Under the pieces are notes generated by a model that was not told the DNA's origin, searched no databases, and saw only the letters and a program-made list of their open reading frames with translations. From Pisaster brevispinus (Eukaryota; Echinodermata; Asteroidea; Forcipulatida; Asteriidae): DNA of 64,000 nucleotides. Shown here one piece after another: positions 26,534 to 38,900 of the stretch. A program made the translations under genes and the position numbers. Position 1 is the stretch's first letter. Each line of letters starts with the position of its first letter. The stretch covers positions 7,262,722-7,326,721 of the forward strand of contig JAMKCF010000002.1 in assembly GCA_023634235.1 (NCBI GenBank). The letters are read 5' to 3'.

Positions 26534-27961
26534 TAAGCCTGAAGGAAGAAAATAATCAATGAGTTATTGCAAAAGAAAGGGGAATTACTCAAGTTAAAAG
26601 TGGAAAAGCATTGAAGGAGATGTCAAGACTTCAACGAGATAATGGATGAGAAGCATATATTTTGGAGAGACAAAATTTGGTCCCTGGCCAGGAACAAGTT
26701 TTCAATAGCCCAAGAGAAAGTGTCGCAGTCATCAATATAAAAGAAGTCAAATGACGTTAGAATGCCTAACACATTCAATCTATGTACAATGAACCTTTGG
26801 GTTAAGCTGGACGTTGTGAAACTACTCGTGCTTGCTGTGCAATGCACGCACGGAGTGAGTGAAAATTAATGGAGGGCGCCCCATTATTTTGCGGAGAGAC
26901 CGCAATGAAGAGTCCAGCATAGACTGAGTTGCAGTGTGAAATTATAAAGAAAATAGAGAAAACGGTGAAAAGTAGGAAAAATGAGTAGAAGAGATACTCA
27001 TTTGTGGTTCATCTGCCAGAGAGATTAAAAGAAGAGGAAAGAGACATTGGCAGTTTATACATCCATGAATGAAATGGATGTTTGCTTCATTATTGGCTTA
27101 TTACAGAAATTATTTATTGCCTAAAAAAAAACAACCTAACCCCCCCCCCCCAAAAAAAAAAACAAACAACAACAACAACACAGAAACAAGGCTTTAAAGG
27201 AGTTGAGTTAAACTGAGAACATGGATGCAAGAGCTATTAAAGCCCGGCAGACGAGAAAGCGTGCAAAATTAGTGACGTCACGTAGAATTGGCGGCAAGTA
27301 TGATCGAAGGAGAGGAATATTTCCAGGGTATGCGCGTATCTGAAGTGAGGAGGAGCGCACAGTTGCAAGTTACACATCGTCACGATAACACTACGGTCAG
27401 CAGCTAGCGCTCAGTGACAAGTGACACATGATATTATTGGTCATGATTTATATATTGTTAAAAGAGTTTATTTGATTGAAAATATTACTGGTTAATGGTA
27501 GATTAAATAGTAGAGTTAGTATTAATGTAAAGCGCTCTCTTGTAGTACAAACTTAGTGTTGTTGTTGTTTAGTGATGTCATTTAACAAAAATATATATGT
27601 TTCTGGAAGTGTACATACATGTACAGCCTAGAGTCTAGACCTAGTATTGTAAGTAGTAGTAGTAATGGACTTCACTTGGAAAGTAATATTCGTGCCTTGG
27701 CTGTGGATTGAATTGAATGAAATATTGATGAATTGAATTTTTTTAAAGAATGTTTTGACTATTAATTAATTAAGGAGAATAATCTTCTTCAAAAGAGAAA
27801 ATTTGTAAAAATTTGTTTTGCATATAATCTGTTTAGTTTCTCTTATCAATTGCAGGGTTGCAAAATTTCAAAGTTCTTTAAAAAAAAACTTTAAAAAAAC
27901 TCAGTGTTTTGGAGTTAAGTTTAAAATGTGTATACTGATAGAATGCGGGGACGCATTCATG
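26534..27961 (+). other. Non-coding 3' internal region of the retrotransposon
   Basis: About 1.4 kb between the end of pol and the polypurine tract. No envelope-like or other sizeable frame is open on the plus strand. It includes a C/A homopolymer tract (27137-27180) and a GC-richer stretch with gtgacgtcacg (27272-27283). Confidence 0.7.
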
Positions 27962-27963
27962 TT

Positions 27964-27974
27964 TTAAGAGGGGG
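27964..27974 (+). other. Polypurine tract
   Basis: aagaggggg lies a few bases before the 3' LTR start at 27978 and is followed by tag. This is the expected priming site for plus-strand DNA. Confidence 0.75.
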
Positions 27975-27977
27975 TAG

Positions 27978-28773
27978 TGTGACGAAATCCGCCTTTCAGC
28001 TTAGCATTTTAATTGTACTGTTTAAGTTACAATTATTACTCAGATGTAATTATAGTCTCTAAATTATAGAATCTTACATTTGGGCAAGCAATGTATGCCA
28101 TAGTATTGATTAGCGTGTGCGTTGCTTACGCACATATTGGCAAAATGCGCAGGCGTTGATTAGCGTGTGCGTTGCTTACGCACATATTAGCAAAACGCGC
28201 AGGCTACCGTAGGAGTTTTCATTTATTGGTCTATTATTTAATGCGCCTGCAGCGCGCACGCCACACTAGGCTTTATAAACCGCTGAAAAGTGAGTTCGAC
28301 GGCTCAGTCTTCCAGACGGAGTTCGCCACTCAAGATCCAAAGACCTCATTACTTCAAGATGCAAGAAATAAAAGAACACACACACAAAAGATGCCAATCA
28401 CACTTTCTGTGCGAATCTGCCGACTGAGCACTCTTATTAGCACTAGCAGCCACGGCTACCACAAACTGCTGCGTGCAATTATATTTCCAATCATCTGCAG
28501 TTACTTATAGAATTACTTCTTCCAATCATTAGAGGACGCTATATACATTTTGTAATTGAACATGAGAACAGCATTGAATAAAATACACACTGTGTAATTC
28601 CTTACGGTTAAAGTCAACCCTCTGTTTGAAACAGTTCATTCATTTTATGTGTCTCATTAGTTTCATCTGGTGGAGTTAAGGAAATCTTCCATTTAACATC
28701 TTCCCCTGTGACTTCAGATTCCAGCGTGGCGGCTTAGTTATTATGATAGCTACCCCACCCCGGAATCGTTACA
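27978..28773 (+). repeat. 3' LTR, with internal 50-bp duplication
   Basis: 796 bp, same ends as the 5' LTR. It lacks the MITE but carries a 50-bp tandem duplication (28106-28155 and 28156-28205, starting ttgattagcgtgtgcgttgc) present once in the 5' LTR. TATA box 28274-28279; poly(A) signal 28577-28582. Substitutions against the 5' LTR include ctcattact/ctcaatact and gaggacgctatatac/gagggcgctatgtac. Confidence 0.95.
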
Positions 28774-29619
28774 ATATTTATGTACGGCCCTATAACGTGT
28801 TTTTAAAAAGGGTGTCCATAAAAGTGAGATGTGGGATGCACCCATTTTCTTGGTAAGCGAGGGGAAAAACAAGTCTCTAACTTCATATAGCGAGGCCTAT
28901 GATTGCAAAACCAAACGAGTATAAAATGGGAAAGATCAAAAATCCTTAATCCCGAGAAAACGTAATGTGATGCCACTATAGGCGTTTAGCATCCGTCTTT
29001 ACATGTCACTGAGTCACGTTGTGCACAGAGCAAACTTCACATAATCTACGCACTAATGCGCACGTAGTAGCCTGCAGACCAAAACAATGTCCTACAACGG
29101 TGAAAACGGGATGTTTTGTTTCTCTTTCATTATTTTCCCGTGAATCCAATGACCGTGGGTTGGGTCTAATTGTCCACAGATCGTTTGTTTGTTTGTTTGT
29201 TTGTTTTTTACTAAAATAAAATAAAAATTGTTTCATGTACCGATAGGCCTCACATGTTTGTTGAGTCACACACAGTGTGGATGTTTGTCCATGTGTTTTA
29301 TGTATACGACGATAATAACAGGTAATATTTGCTTACTTTGTGAAAGTTATTGCCATTGTATTATCATTAACATTATGTGGATCCGGTTTATGGGCTAAAA
29401 AAACGTCTGCATACCAAGACGAGGTCGTGTAAACCTCACCCCTATAGCAAGGCCTTCACTTTCTCAACGCTCCAGACGTATCATCTTACACGACGACCTC
29501 ACGTTCACGACCCCCACAAAGCAGTACCAGGAAATCGACCACCTTTGTTTCTTTCTCTCCTCGTTGAGTTGAGGATGTACATCTGATGGTATATAAAGTA
29601 TTGCCAAAGCACAGGATAT

Positions 29620-29871
29620 TTAGTTTGTTTTAATAAGCGAGATCATAGAGCCAACGTAAGAGTAACTGCTGCTGGAGGACCATGCCGGTAAGCTTGAAAC
29701 AGTGGATGGCGGGAGTGCGAGCCAAAGCTCATTTTGGAAATATGTTCCTGATACGTCTTCTTCGTATTCAGGTAGGAAATGAGACATTCTTCTCCTCAGT
29801 AGCTTGTATCGAATTTGCGCATTTTTATCCTCAGGCTTGGCTATCGCTAAGAGTTTCCTAGTGTGAGGCAT
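29620..29871 (-). CDS. Small open frame, unrecognised
   Basis: An 83-codon minus-strand frame starting MPHTRKLLAIAKPEDKNAQI, with a basic stretch RRRMSHFLPEYEEDV and a Ser-rich C-terminal third. The composition is more protein-like than the neighbouring chance frames, and the ATG has an acceptable context (caccATGC). No family, splice partner or signal peptide was seen. It could be a real small single-exon gene, a terminal exon, or chance. Confidence 0.25.
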   Translation of the reverse strand: MPHTRKLLAIAKPEDKNAQIRYKLLRRRMSHFLPEYEEDVSGTYFQNELWLALPPSTVSSLPAWSSSSSYSYVGSMISLIKTN

Positions 29872-30569
29872 GGTGAGAGCTGCAGTGCATACGTCGTATG
29901 CATACGTCTCATGGCAAATCTCATGGCAAATCTAACCCCTTGCCGGGTCAGGTTTTATTCACTGAATTTAGATGTCGGGTAACTGGAAATTTGCTCGATG
30001 GCGTTCGATGATGCGTGATGATGTCGTTCTTCTTGTTCCCAATTCCACGCATGGATTCATGCCCACCTACCAGTTGATGCTATGAGGAAATTGGTGTTCC
30101 ATTATTTTATGTTTCATTCCTTTTCAGTTTCTTTCAGGTTATTTATTTATTTTTTTATTTTTTTTTGGTTGCGTTGTTTGTTTTGGAGTCGCAGGATTTG
30201 TGTGTGTCTTATTATTATTTTATTTTTAGCATTTGTGGGAAATCCTGAGCTTTACCTCCATTGTCTACATTGTGGTCGATCTATGTATATATATATCACT
30301 TATCTTAATGTAATGCTAATTTTTGAGGAAAATGCTTTTGCTTGAAGTTTTGACAGTTCTTGACAACTCTGAAAATGATCGGGATTATAGTTGGCTGATT
30401 TATCTGATGGAGAAGATTTTGTAACTTAAACAAGTCAGTCAGTGTCAACATGGATAATCTGCAACGTGATTTTATTGGGCATCCTGTGGGTCTGCCTGTT
30501 CATAGAGAAAGAATCTTCTCTATGGTCTATTTAACGCAAGTCCATCGGCCTACACGAATCATGATCAAG

Positions 30570-30620
30570 GAGCTACATGTCTAAGGAGCTACATGTTCAA
30601 GGAGCTACATGTTATGGTTA
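30570..30620. repeat. Three-copy tandem of an 18-bp word
   Basis: aaggagctacatgt occurs three times in a row, spaced by about 18 bp. Confidence 0.8.
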
Positions 30621-31247
30621 CAGGACTGGAAGTCAACCATCAATGCTATTCAAATGTTCCATAAGAATGTACTCATGCAAACATAGCCAACTCACACTTG
30701 CCCTTTCAGATAAAAGGAAACACGTACTGAGTATATGACGGGAATTCCCCCTTCATAAGGTTGCATCTGCGCAGTGCCGTCATCACTGCTCGTCACTCTT
30801 TAGGCGGTTACACCTCGTTATACCGACAGTATGGTTGCTTTTCCCTCCTCCATGATAAAACAAAGAGACTCATCTGGGAATTATACTTGAAATTGTGGTT
30901 ATATTATTTGACAACCGTATATTTATACGTAATTACTTTACTGAGTGACAATCAGCGAGACTACGAACGGTCACACCGTAACGGAGTGTAGAGCCGTCGT
31001 AACAACTGGTCACACAGTGTATACATTTGTACAAAGGTGAGTTATCTGTGTGGCATAATACTATAGTCCAACCGGCACGGAGATGGCCCAACCATTGAGC
31101 TGTAAAAAGTAAGTTCATTATGGTCCAACTGTTATTTGTTTCGCCATAAAGCACTGTATTACCTTCCTCCAATTTTGAATATGTTGACAGAGGAAAGAAT
31201 GCATCCCTGATGCCAATGAACCCAAAACAGGAGGAGAGTGTAAACAT

Positions 31248-31414
31248 GCAGCCGTCGATTTCACCAAACTCTTCCTAACTTAGGATTAATCTATAGGACT
31301 TTAGGACGAGACCCAGCCTTGCACTGTAAACCTTAAGATTAATCCTAAGTTAGGACTAGTTACTCGTCCTAACTCGAGATAGGATTAATCCTAGCGTTTC
31401 GTGAAATCGGCTGC
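31248..31414. mobile_element. MITE with gcagccg...cgatttcac ends
   Basis: Left gcagccgtcgatttcacc then cttaggattaatc; right gattaatcctagcg then gtgaaatcggctgc. Internal inverted words (ggattaatct, ttaggacgag, ctcgtcctaa) repeat several times. About 167 bp, no coding capacity. The terminal symmetry is clear; the superfamily is not. Confidence 0.8.
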
Positions 31415-32985
31415 TGTGTCATCAGACGCACCCGTGCCCCTCGAGGGCCACCCCACTAAATAAACTCCCCAAGCATACAATACTTAATTATTCAAAAATA
31501 CAAAAAAATAATAATACTTTTTACTGTACAGGGGAAATTATCCATCGACTCTGGAACTTGTATCCTTCGCTCAATTTAATATGGGGAGTTCCTGCGCCCG
31601 TCGAGTTATTTTATTTTATTTTATTATTTTTTTATTTATACATCTATTCATTCGCAGAAGGAAATTCAACTTTACACCCACAGTGCAATGTGGTAAACAA
31701 AAAAATACACAAACTATTGAGCAAGCCTTAACCCGAAAAGCTTATTGGGGTGTTTTTAAGTTCCTGGAAAATAACTTGCATTCGATGAGTCATCAACGTG
31801 GTCAAACAGCCAGCACTGTTTTGCTTTGGATTGAATTGTGCATATATTGGATTGTGCCTCCCATGGATTGTGCAAGCTGCAGGGAAATCTCCCTAAACTT
31901 TCCCTTTCTAAAACCATGACAAAACAAATCCACGTTCCCGGAAGAATTGTCTGTTTTGTATACGTGTGCCCTTCAATCTTGCAATGTGAACACATTATTC
32001 CAATGTGGTGCTCGATATGGGGGCATGGTGGTACCATCCCTGTGTGCTTGGAATTTTCATGAATTATTTCAATCTTTTAGAGCATAGGGGGTACTTCTGA
32101 AGAGGAAAATAGAGTTGTGTGTCAAAGCTGTCCTTTCTCGCTGGTTTAAAGTATGGGTACATTGGGGGTGCCCCCATAAATCGGACCGTCCTTTCTCTAG
32201 GATCGGACCGGACTTAGTCCTTGCTGGTATGTGATATTGACCATGTAATCACACATGATACTTGTGCCCTCGTTAAGGCATTATATTTATCAGACAGTGC
32301 CATGTAATCACAAACCATAACAAACTTGACAGGTTTTATGTGTATTTTACGTGGAAGTTTTACTGCCTGTGGTTATAACTACACACGTTTATACATTTAC
32401 ACGTTTATACGTTTACACGTTTATACGTGTACTCGCTGAACCTTACCATTAATTAGCATGATAAAAGCACACATTCTAACCACAACTGTATCTGTCCTTT
32501 CACTATGCTATGACGTAACCAGGAAGGCTGGGTTGAGAATTTGCTTCTACAGCCTATTAGTGTGTACCTTTGGTAAAGTTTTTGTATCCGATCAGCTACC
32601 GCTTTTTCATTGTATTATGAAATAAAAAAGGAAACAGTTCACTCAAAATGAGCTATTGCTTTCGGTAACAATGAGTACAAAAGTGGTAGTGGTCGGAGTC
32701 AGATACGGATTTTTTTCAAGTGAAGACTGAAAAGCTGCTGCTTATACTGCTTTACCAAACGGACTGGGCTGTGGGCCAAACGTCAGCAAATTAAACTTTG
32801 GCTTTGTTTTCGCATTTATAGCCACGGACATTGGCCAAGAAGGATGGTTTGAAACTTCCACGTACCCACCAATGTGCCAATTCTAACGAGCCGAAAAATA
32901 CAGCTGAGTCTTTGAAAAGACCCATTAAAACCTTTGCTTGTTAATGTGTTTGTTGTTACGCCGTTTTCATTGTTGGTGTTTACAG

Positions 32986-35900
32986 GGCAAAGAGATGGAA
33001 CACCGTCGACTATCAGAGAACCAGAGTGACAATCTGCTAAGGAATTATCAAACGTAAGCATTCTGATACATGTTACATGTTTTATCAATAAAATCCCAGG
33101 TTAGAATATGACTGCTTATGTTTCGAAAACACAACCAACAGCCACTGAGCTTGTTTTCAATATTTAAAAAAACATCTACCCTTTAGTTTCATCTAATTCG
33201 GTAATTAGGATGTTAGTGAAAACAAACCGGTTTAATGTTTTGTTGATTTTGTGCAGGTTACTTGTTTTTAAAGTCTCCAAAGGTGGTCTACTCTTTTATT
33301 GATTTTGACAGTTTGTCAGAGTCTGACTTTCAGACAAAAAAACAATTCTTTGGAGGATTAGTAAACGACATTAAAAAACATATTTAATTACTTTTTCAGA
33401 TAGAAACTACTCAATACTTCAGTGGTATTTTTTGTTTTTTCCGATAAATACCAATCCTGTACTTTGTGTAAGTTAAACTGGTGAGCTGAGAGAACCGATG
33501 AAATATGCCCCATATTTACAATCATAACAACCGCCAAATTACAAACAAAGCAGAGCGACGGAGAACCAACCTAGAACTATTTTTGTTCAGAGTTTAAGAG
33601 TTACCAACGTGCCTAATGATTTTGTACAAAGCAGTGCAACGGTGAAATAGAGTATGCTTTCAATAAAAGAACGTCAAAAATACAGCTTGCACGTGTCGTG
33701 AATTTGGTGACATGGTTTTCTGTTGACATTTTATTTTTGTCTATACCCCACGACCACGTGACCCGTGCAGTTTGCAATATTTGGAGGATACACGGGATGT
33801 CATTTTACGTCAAGTACATGCGGAGTTAGCCAATGAGAACGAAACAGAAAGAAAGGTAAGCATGTTGTTTATAATCATGAAAATTCTCTGCAATGGGTCG
33901 AAAGTATTAATGCGACTCAATGAAGCCCCACCTAGGCCCAGATCACTTCTGGTGTAAACCTGTTTTATGTGTACCCTACATTCATGCCCTAGGCCTATAT
34001 GTGTAAAGAAAGTTTGATCTTGGTTGGACGTTTTCGAGAAATGACAATGATAAGTATAACGGTTTATATTTTGTGTGTGAATTGTACGTGCCGTGATGGC
34101 AACTTATTGAGAGAATAAACTGCGTCGAGAGAAATTGTTTCCGTAATTGGTTTTATTTTTTATTACTAGGTACAAAGTGAATCTTTCAGTGACGTAGATG
34201 TTCAATCGGTAAGTTGTACCCCAGCACAAAAGGAAATTATATTCAGATCAAATAATACATTGCATAACACTCCACTCAACCACAGGAAATGACACGATAC
34301 CTTAATCTGTTACCGTGGGTCAAGGGTAACCCATAACCCAGATTTAATAACATGGTTACCTCATAGATAATGCTTGCCTGAACAAAAATCTAAACACACA
34401 CACCCAACCTTACGGATCCGGTTTGTGGGGTACTGCTATTGTTGTTCTATTGTTCCCTTTTCTAAAGAATTCCCTTGTGGGGCCCTATTGTTCCTATTGA
34501 AATTGCCTTGTGGGGTCCATTGTTCCATTGTTAAAAGTACCCCGTAAGTTGGCATGTGTAAGGGCATACACACCCACTAAAAAACAAAACTAAACAAAAC
34601 AAACACACACAAAACGAGACAAAGGTTACATGGGGTAAGTTATTCTACTAACATCAAACAATGTTGGACAACAAGCAATGTCGTGAAATTAGGTCCCTCT
34701 CAAGTATTCCACAAAGAAATAGTAACGCAATTATACCAGGAATTTAAACTAATTGTCTTATAATAGAAAGAATACATAAATAGGCAGCAATGGTGATGTT
34801 GATGATATATAGACAGAGTTTATATGGAATGGCAATGTTAAAAGTATCCTAATTTGAATGAATACGAAGTAAATAATCATGTTTTCCCCTAGGTATTTCG
34901 TTATTATTTTTAAAATTAGAGGAAAATATGGGCTGGTTTAAACAAAAAGACAAAAGATATACATGTAAATTCTATCCTATATGACAAACGAGTTGGAAGT
35001 GGTGATGGAGTATCATTTTATGTTGGTTACAGAATAAAGTTATGGCTCAATTTGCTTATCCCCTTCATGTCTCAACAGTTTCAACAGCTCATACTCAACC
35101 AACTAGAGTGTTTTAATACATTGCACATAGTTTATAATAAACGCAACGGATAAGAGAAAGTTAAACTTTTTGAAATTTAGGAATAAGTGCCATTGAGTTA
35201 GACATAAACATCACCAACTAAGCAATGTGATTTGAGCATTTGATCACTCGAAAAATTGAATAAATCAAATTGGAATAGTAGTTGTGATTTTGTGTGTTAG
35301 TCAAGATGTAAGCAATTGATCAAGTTGAACTCTAGCAAAATTTGAAGCATAATATTGTTTCTAACTTCATTTCGTGATATTTGGTGTGACAAAGTATTGA
35401 CGTGTCGTACTAAATAAAAGAAACGTTTGTTATTATCACACGACAACAACAACGTTGATATGAATAAGTTATTAAGGTTTATTATTGTTTCAATTTCATT
35501 CCGTAGGCTTTAGTTTTCAATTCGAGATTACTGTAAAGGTTTGTGGCTAATAAGCGTATTGTGCAAATGAACTTATTTCCGCATTTGCCTTAAATTTGAA
35601 ATCTTTCACTTGAGCGTAGTAATGGGTTTATTTCAAAGGCAATCAAGGGAGGTTTAAAAACCAAACCAAACAATTGTCTACTCGCTGATAATTAAAAACA
35701 TATTTCTGGTAGGCTGAGCATCACATCCTGCGTGTTCTTTGTGGTTTTTCGTTTTGTTTTCAAAAATTGTTCTAATGAGTATTGTGATTCATGTTGATTG
35801 TTTCATTGATTTAAACAAATTTATTTACTCCGATTTAATATGCAAGTACCAAATATGGACAACTATGAGGAGCTAGTGTACATGCAAGCTGATTATAGAG

Positions 35901-38900
35901 AACAATTGGATTGAATGTTTTTAGTCGTTGTACATCATGTGTCTGCTGTGGGGATAGAAACATGTACATAATGCCAGTCACTTTGACGGAATCCCATTTC
36001 ATACATTAAAACAATAAGATATGAACAAGGAATAAAACAATCAATTTTCTTTTCTTTTTTAAACAGTGTTCCTGCCAATCATTAACTGGACACGGTTTAT
36101 AAATTAAAAACAAACCAATGCACTGATGGGTAGCAAAAATAAATACGTTGGTTTATCGTACGTACTACTTTGTTTTAAGGTTGACTATAAAAAAAAATGT
36201 GTGGTTTTGCAGGTTTTCAAAATTTGTTCCCGGTAACTCATCCTTGTTTTGTTTTCCTTGTCCCAGGATTTGATGTTTGAACAGATTAAGAATGTTTTTG
36301 ACACCATGTACAAGTTAGAGAACGACGCGGATCGTGAATTACTGAAGACAAGCGTCAGTATAGTCGACATGGAGGAAAAGTAGGTGTAGACGATACGACT
36401 TTTTGAACTTTTGTTATTTATTTAAGTTTAATGGAATGTTGAATAGACATCACACGACCTCTTAAGTTTGATTTATTATATTGTTTGATTTATAATATTG
36501 CATAAGTTAGGCCTACATTTTGTACTTCACCATTCGTTTGAACATCATATAAATTCACCACAAAGGGAAATATTGTAAGTGAACATTACATTTGGCGTTT
36601 AAAATGTTTTTTCTTGTTTGTCAACTGTTTGGTTTCACAGAAGAGACAGTGATTCTTTGGAATGCTCATTGAGTGAACATGACACGTTTGTAAGTCCAAA
36701 GCGACCAAAAAGATGGAGACAGAAATGCCTGGATATCATCACAACAACAACTGTAGAAAGGTATTAAGTTATACTCAAAGTAGTTCTGAAGAGAAAGTTA
36801 TGTCGGTTGATCTGTTTTAGTGTTTTTCGTTGTTGTTGTGTTCTTATTTTGGGTCTTTTGTTTGTTTGTTTTTGGGGTGTTGGGGTGTTTGTTTGTTTGT
36901 TTGTTTGTTTGGGGTGTTGGGGTGTTTGTTTGTTTGTTTTGGGGTGGGTTATTGTTTTGTTTTTGTTTGTTTTTTTGCTATAAATGGCGTTTCCGCTGAT
37001 AATTCTGCAATTGATAGAGTTGTGGACTATCGTGTTCAAGCATGTATAGAGCACCAGACTCGAGTTGTGGTGTCATATTGAGGGTTCCCCGGTCGATGGT
37101 ATACCTGTCCTCGAAGAAATGTACAGTCTCATTGCTTCGTGTCTTGGATGGGACGAACTAACCCATAGCTCCGTGTGTTGTGAAATGCATGTACATGAAA
37201 TGAAACAGGACACTTATCGTTAAAGATTCCAGGTCCAATATGTTTCGGCCAATTTGACACGAACATTTAGTATTAAACTTTAAATAAATAGATTCGAGAA
37301 AGTTACAAGCTTTCACTTTAATGCATTGAACACAAAATCTTCCAATGTTTCAGTGGTTATTGAAGAGGGAAAAAATGGTTGTCGGGATCGCGACAAAAAC
37401 TCACGTCTTGTACAAAGTGCTATGTTGCATTTGAATTTGTACGTTGTGCATTGGACATGGCGAAGGTTTTGCATGTTTTTCGTTTTGCAGAAAACGGGCT
37501 TTGTAACTTTAAGAAAAGGGTTTTGCCCCGGTGTTTCGGGCATGGTTTGTCGCAGACTACTCCCCTTGTCTTGTAAACCCTTACAAATTGCTATATAAAA
37601 TGGGACTCGTAACCCAATCTTAACTCTAACGTCCCGTAGAAAAAGCCCTATTATTGATGAACATCGATCTTGAATACCGCTAACAAAATCGCCTCGACAC
37701 AAAGAGTAGGCCTACACAAACATGTTGCATATCGTTTTAGAAGACACAGTGTTCAACCAGTACAGTGTGTGGGTTGCTTTTCCTACATTATTTACACATT
37801 TTTAAACTAAGTTCAAAAACTTCGCGTTCAAAAACTTTTGCTAAACAATTGAATTAAGCAACAGGTGCTGATTTATGCTTGACCCACATTACTTAGATTA
37901 TAGCAAGTTCGTTTTGCATAAAACTACCGATACAACCGGAAACATTGGTAATCATTGTCCCTGTGGACGTTTCATAAACTGGAAAGTGGTGTTTGTTGTT
38001 GCCCTTTTGAAAACTTAGTTTCGTTGAGTTGGTTAAATATTTCATCACCAGACACCGTCGGTTCTGTTTCCGGGATGTAACGTGCCAGAACCGTAACTTG
38101 ACATAACATAAATCGTTGAACATCTTGCGCAAAAAGGTGCGGTTCTCAGAATAATGGTATAAATGTTGTTTGGAAGTTTTCAACCTTCTCTCGTGTCAGT
38201 GGATTATTTATTTTCCGTGATACGACGTCATGCAAATTCCTGTTTCCCGAGAATGTGTGTTTGACCTTTAATAAACTCTCCACTCCGAGTGGTTTATAGT
38301 AACGCTGTAAATGTAGTTTAAGGCGCCCTATCCCTACTTCAGAATAATTAGACCAATGCCCATTAGATTAGATTATTTTTTTCTTTCATTTAAATTGCCC
38401 CTCGTGTTTATGATTATTAGTAATATAATTAGGCCTGTTAGTTTTCTGGTAATGAAACCAAGGACGCCTGACAAGCAAACCTTATCTGTGTAGATCACAA
38501 GCCTGAGGAAACCTATACAAACAAGGGTTCTTGATGCGAACCAGAAACACCGGGGTTAACTCCTACTTCTACGATAAGTGTTCTGGGTTCTTTTACGTGC
38601 ACTAAGGACACAAGTGCCAAAACCGGGACTTGAACCACTCTGCTGATCAGAAACACCAGAGCTTGGGTCCGGCGCTTGAGACAGATGATTCATATCTCTT
38701 TTTGAAATAACATTTTGTAACACCGTCTTTTTGCAGAATAAAGGACGTGGCTCCTATACCACCCTCTACGTCGATGAACAATGATCCCACGTGGTTTCTA
38801 CGCAACCTAACAACGGCTAGAGATAACATTAAGAGAGACATCGACCACGCGCAGGTATATTGTTGGGCCATAGTTGGACGGTGTTAATATTAATTAAGCC

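Larger units (their letters stand above)
20201..28773 (+). mobile_element. Ty3/Gypsy LTR retrotransposon, near-complete, frameshifted
   Basis: Order: 5' LTR (20201-21105), tRNA-Leu primer-binding site, gag, pol (PR-RT-RNase H-INT), ~1.4 kb non-coding DNA, polypurine tract, 3' LTR (27978-28773). The integrase lying after RNase H defines Ty3/Gypsy (Metaviridae) order. The LTRs share TGTGACG...CGTTACA ends and differ by only a handful of substitutions outside one insertion and one duplication, so the insertion is fairly young. gag has frame breaks and pol has one near its end, so this copy is not intact. Flanks acatag / atattt give no convincing target duplication (three of four bases at best). 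Confidence 0.96.
28774..32985. other. Intergenic, LTR element to Sec6-like gene
   Basis: Mostly unique AT-rich DNA. It contains a (gttt)n run (29183-29206), an 18-bp triplet repeat (30570-30620), a MITE (31248-31414), a (ttta)n stretch (31608-31635) and an acacgtttatac repeat (32383-32427). The promoter and any non-coding first exon of the Sec6-like gene must lie here, but neither could be located. Confidence 0.5.

Noticed and set aside
20195..28780. Target-site duplication of the LTR retrotransposon
   Set aside because: Flanking bases catag and atatt do not match; no duplication can be claimed.
30933..31247. 104-codon minus-strand frame
   Set aside because: Cys/Ser-rich with no recognisable motif; it starts next to the MITE at 31248. 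Probably chance.
36764..37081. Lys/Thr-rich and Cys/Phe-rich frames on both strands
   Set aside because: Created by the (tttg)n simple repeat, as are those at 44592-44836 and 60606-60943.
37313..37702. 129-codon minus-strand open frame in a Sec6-like intron
   Set aside because: Antisense to the gene, no domain or splice partner, composition not clearly protein-like; treated as a chance frame.
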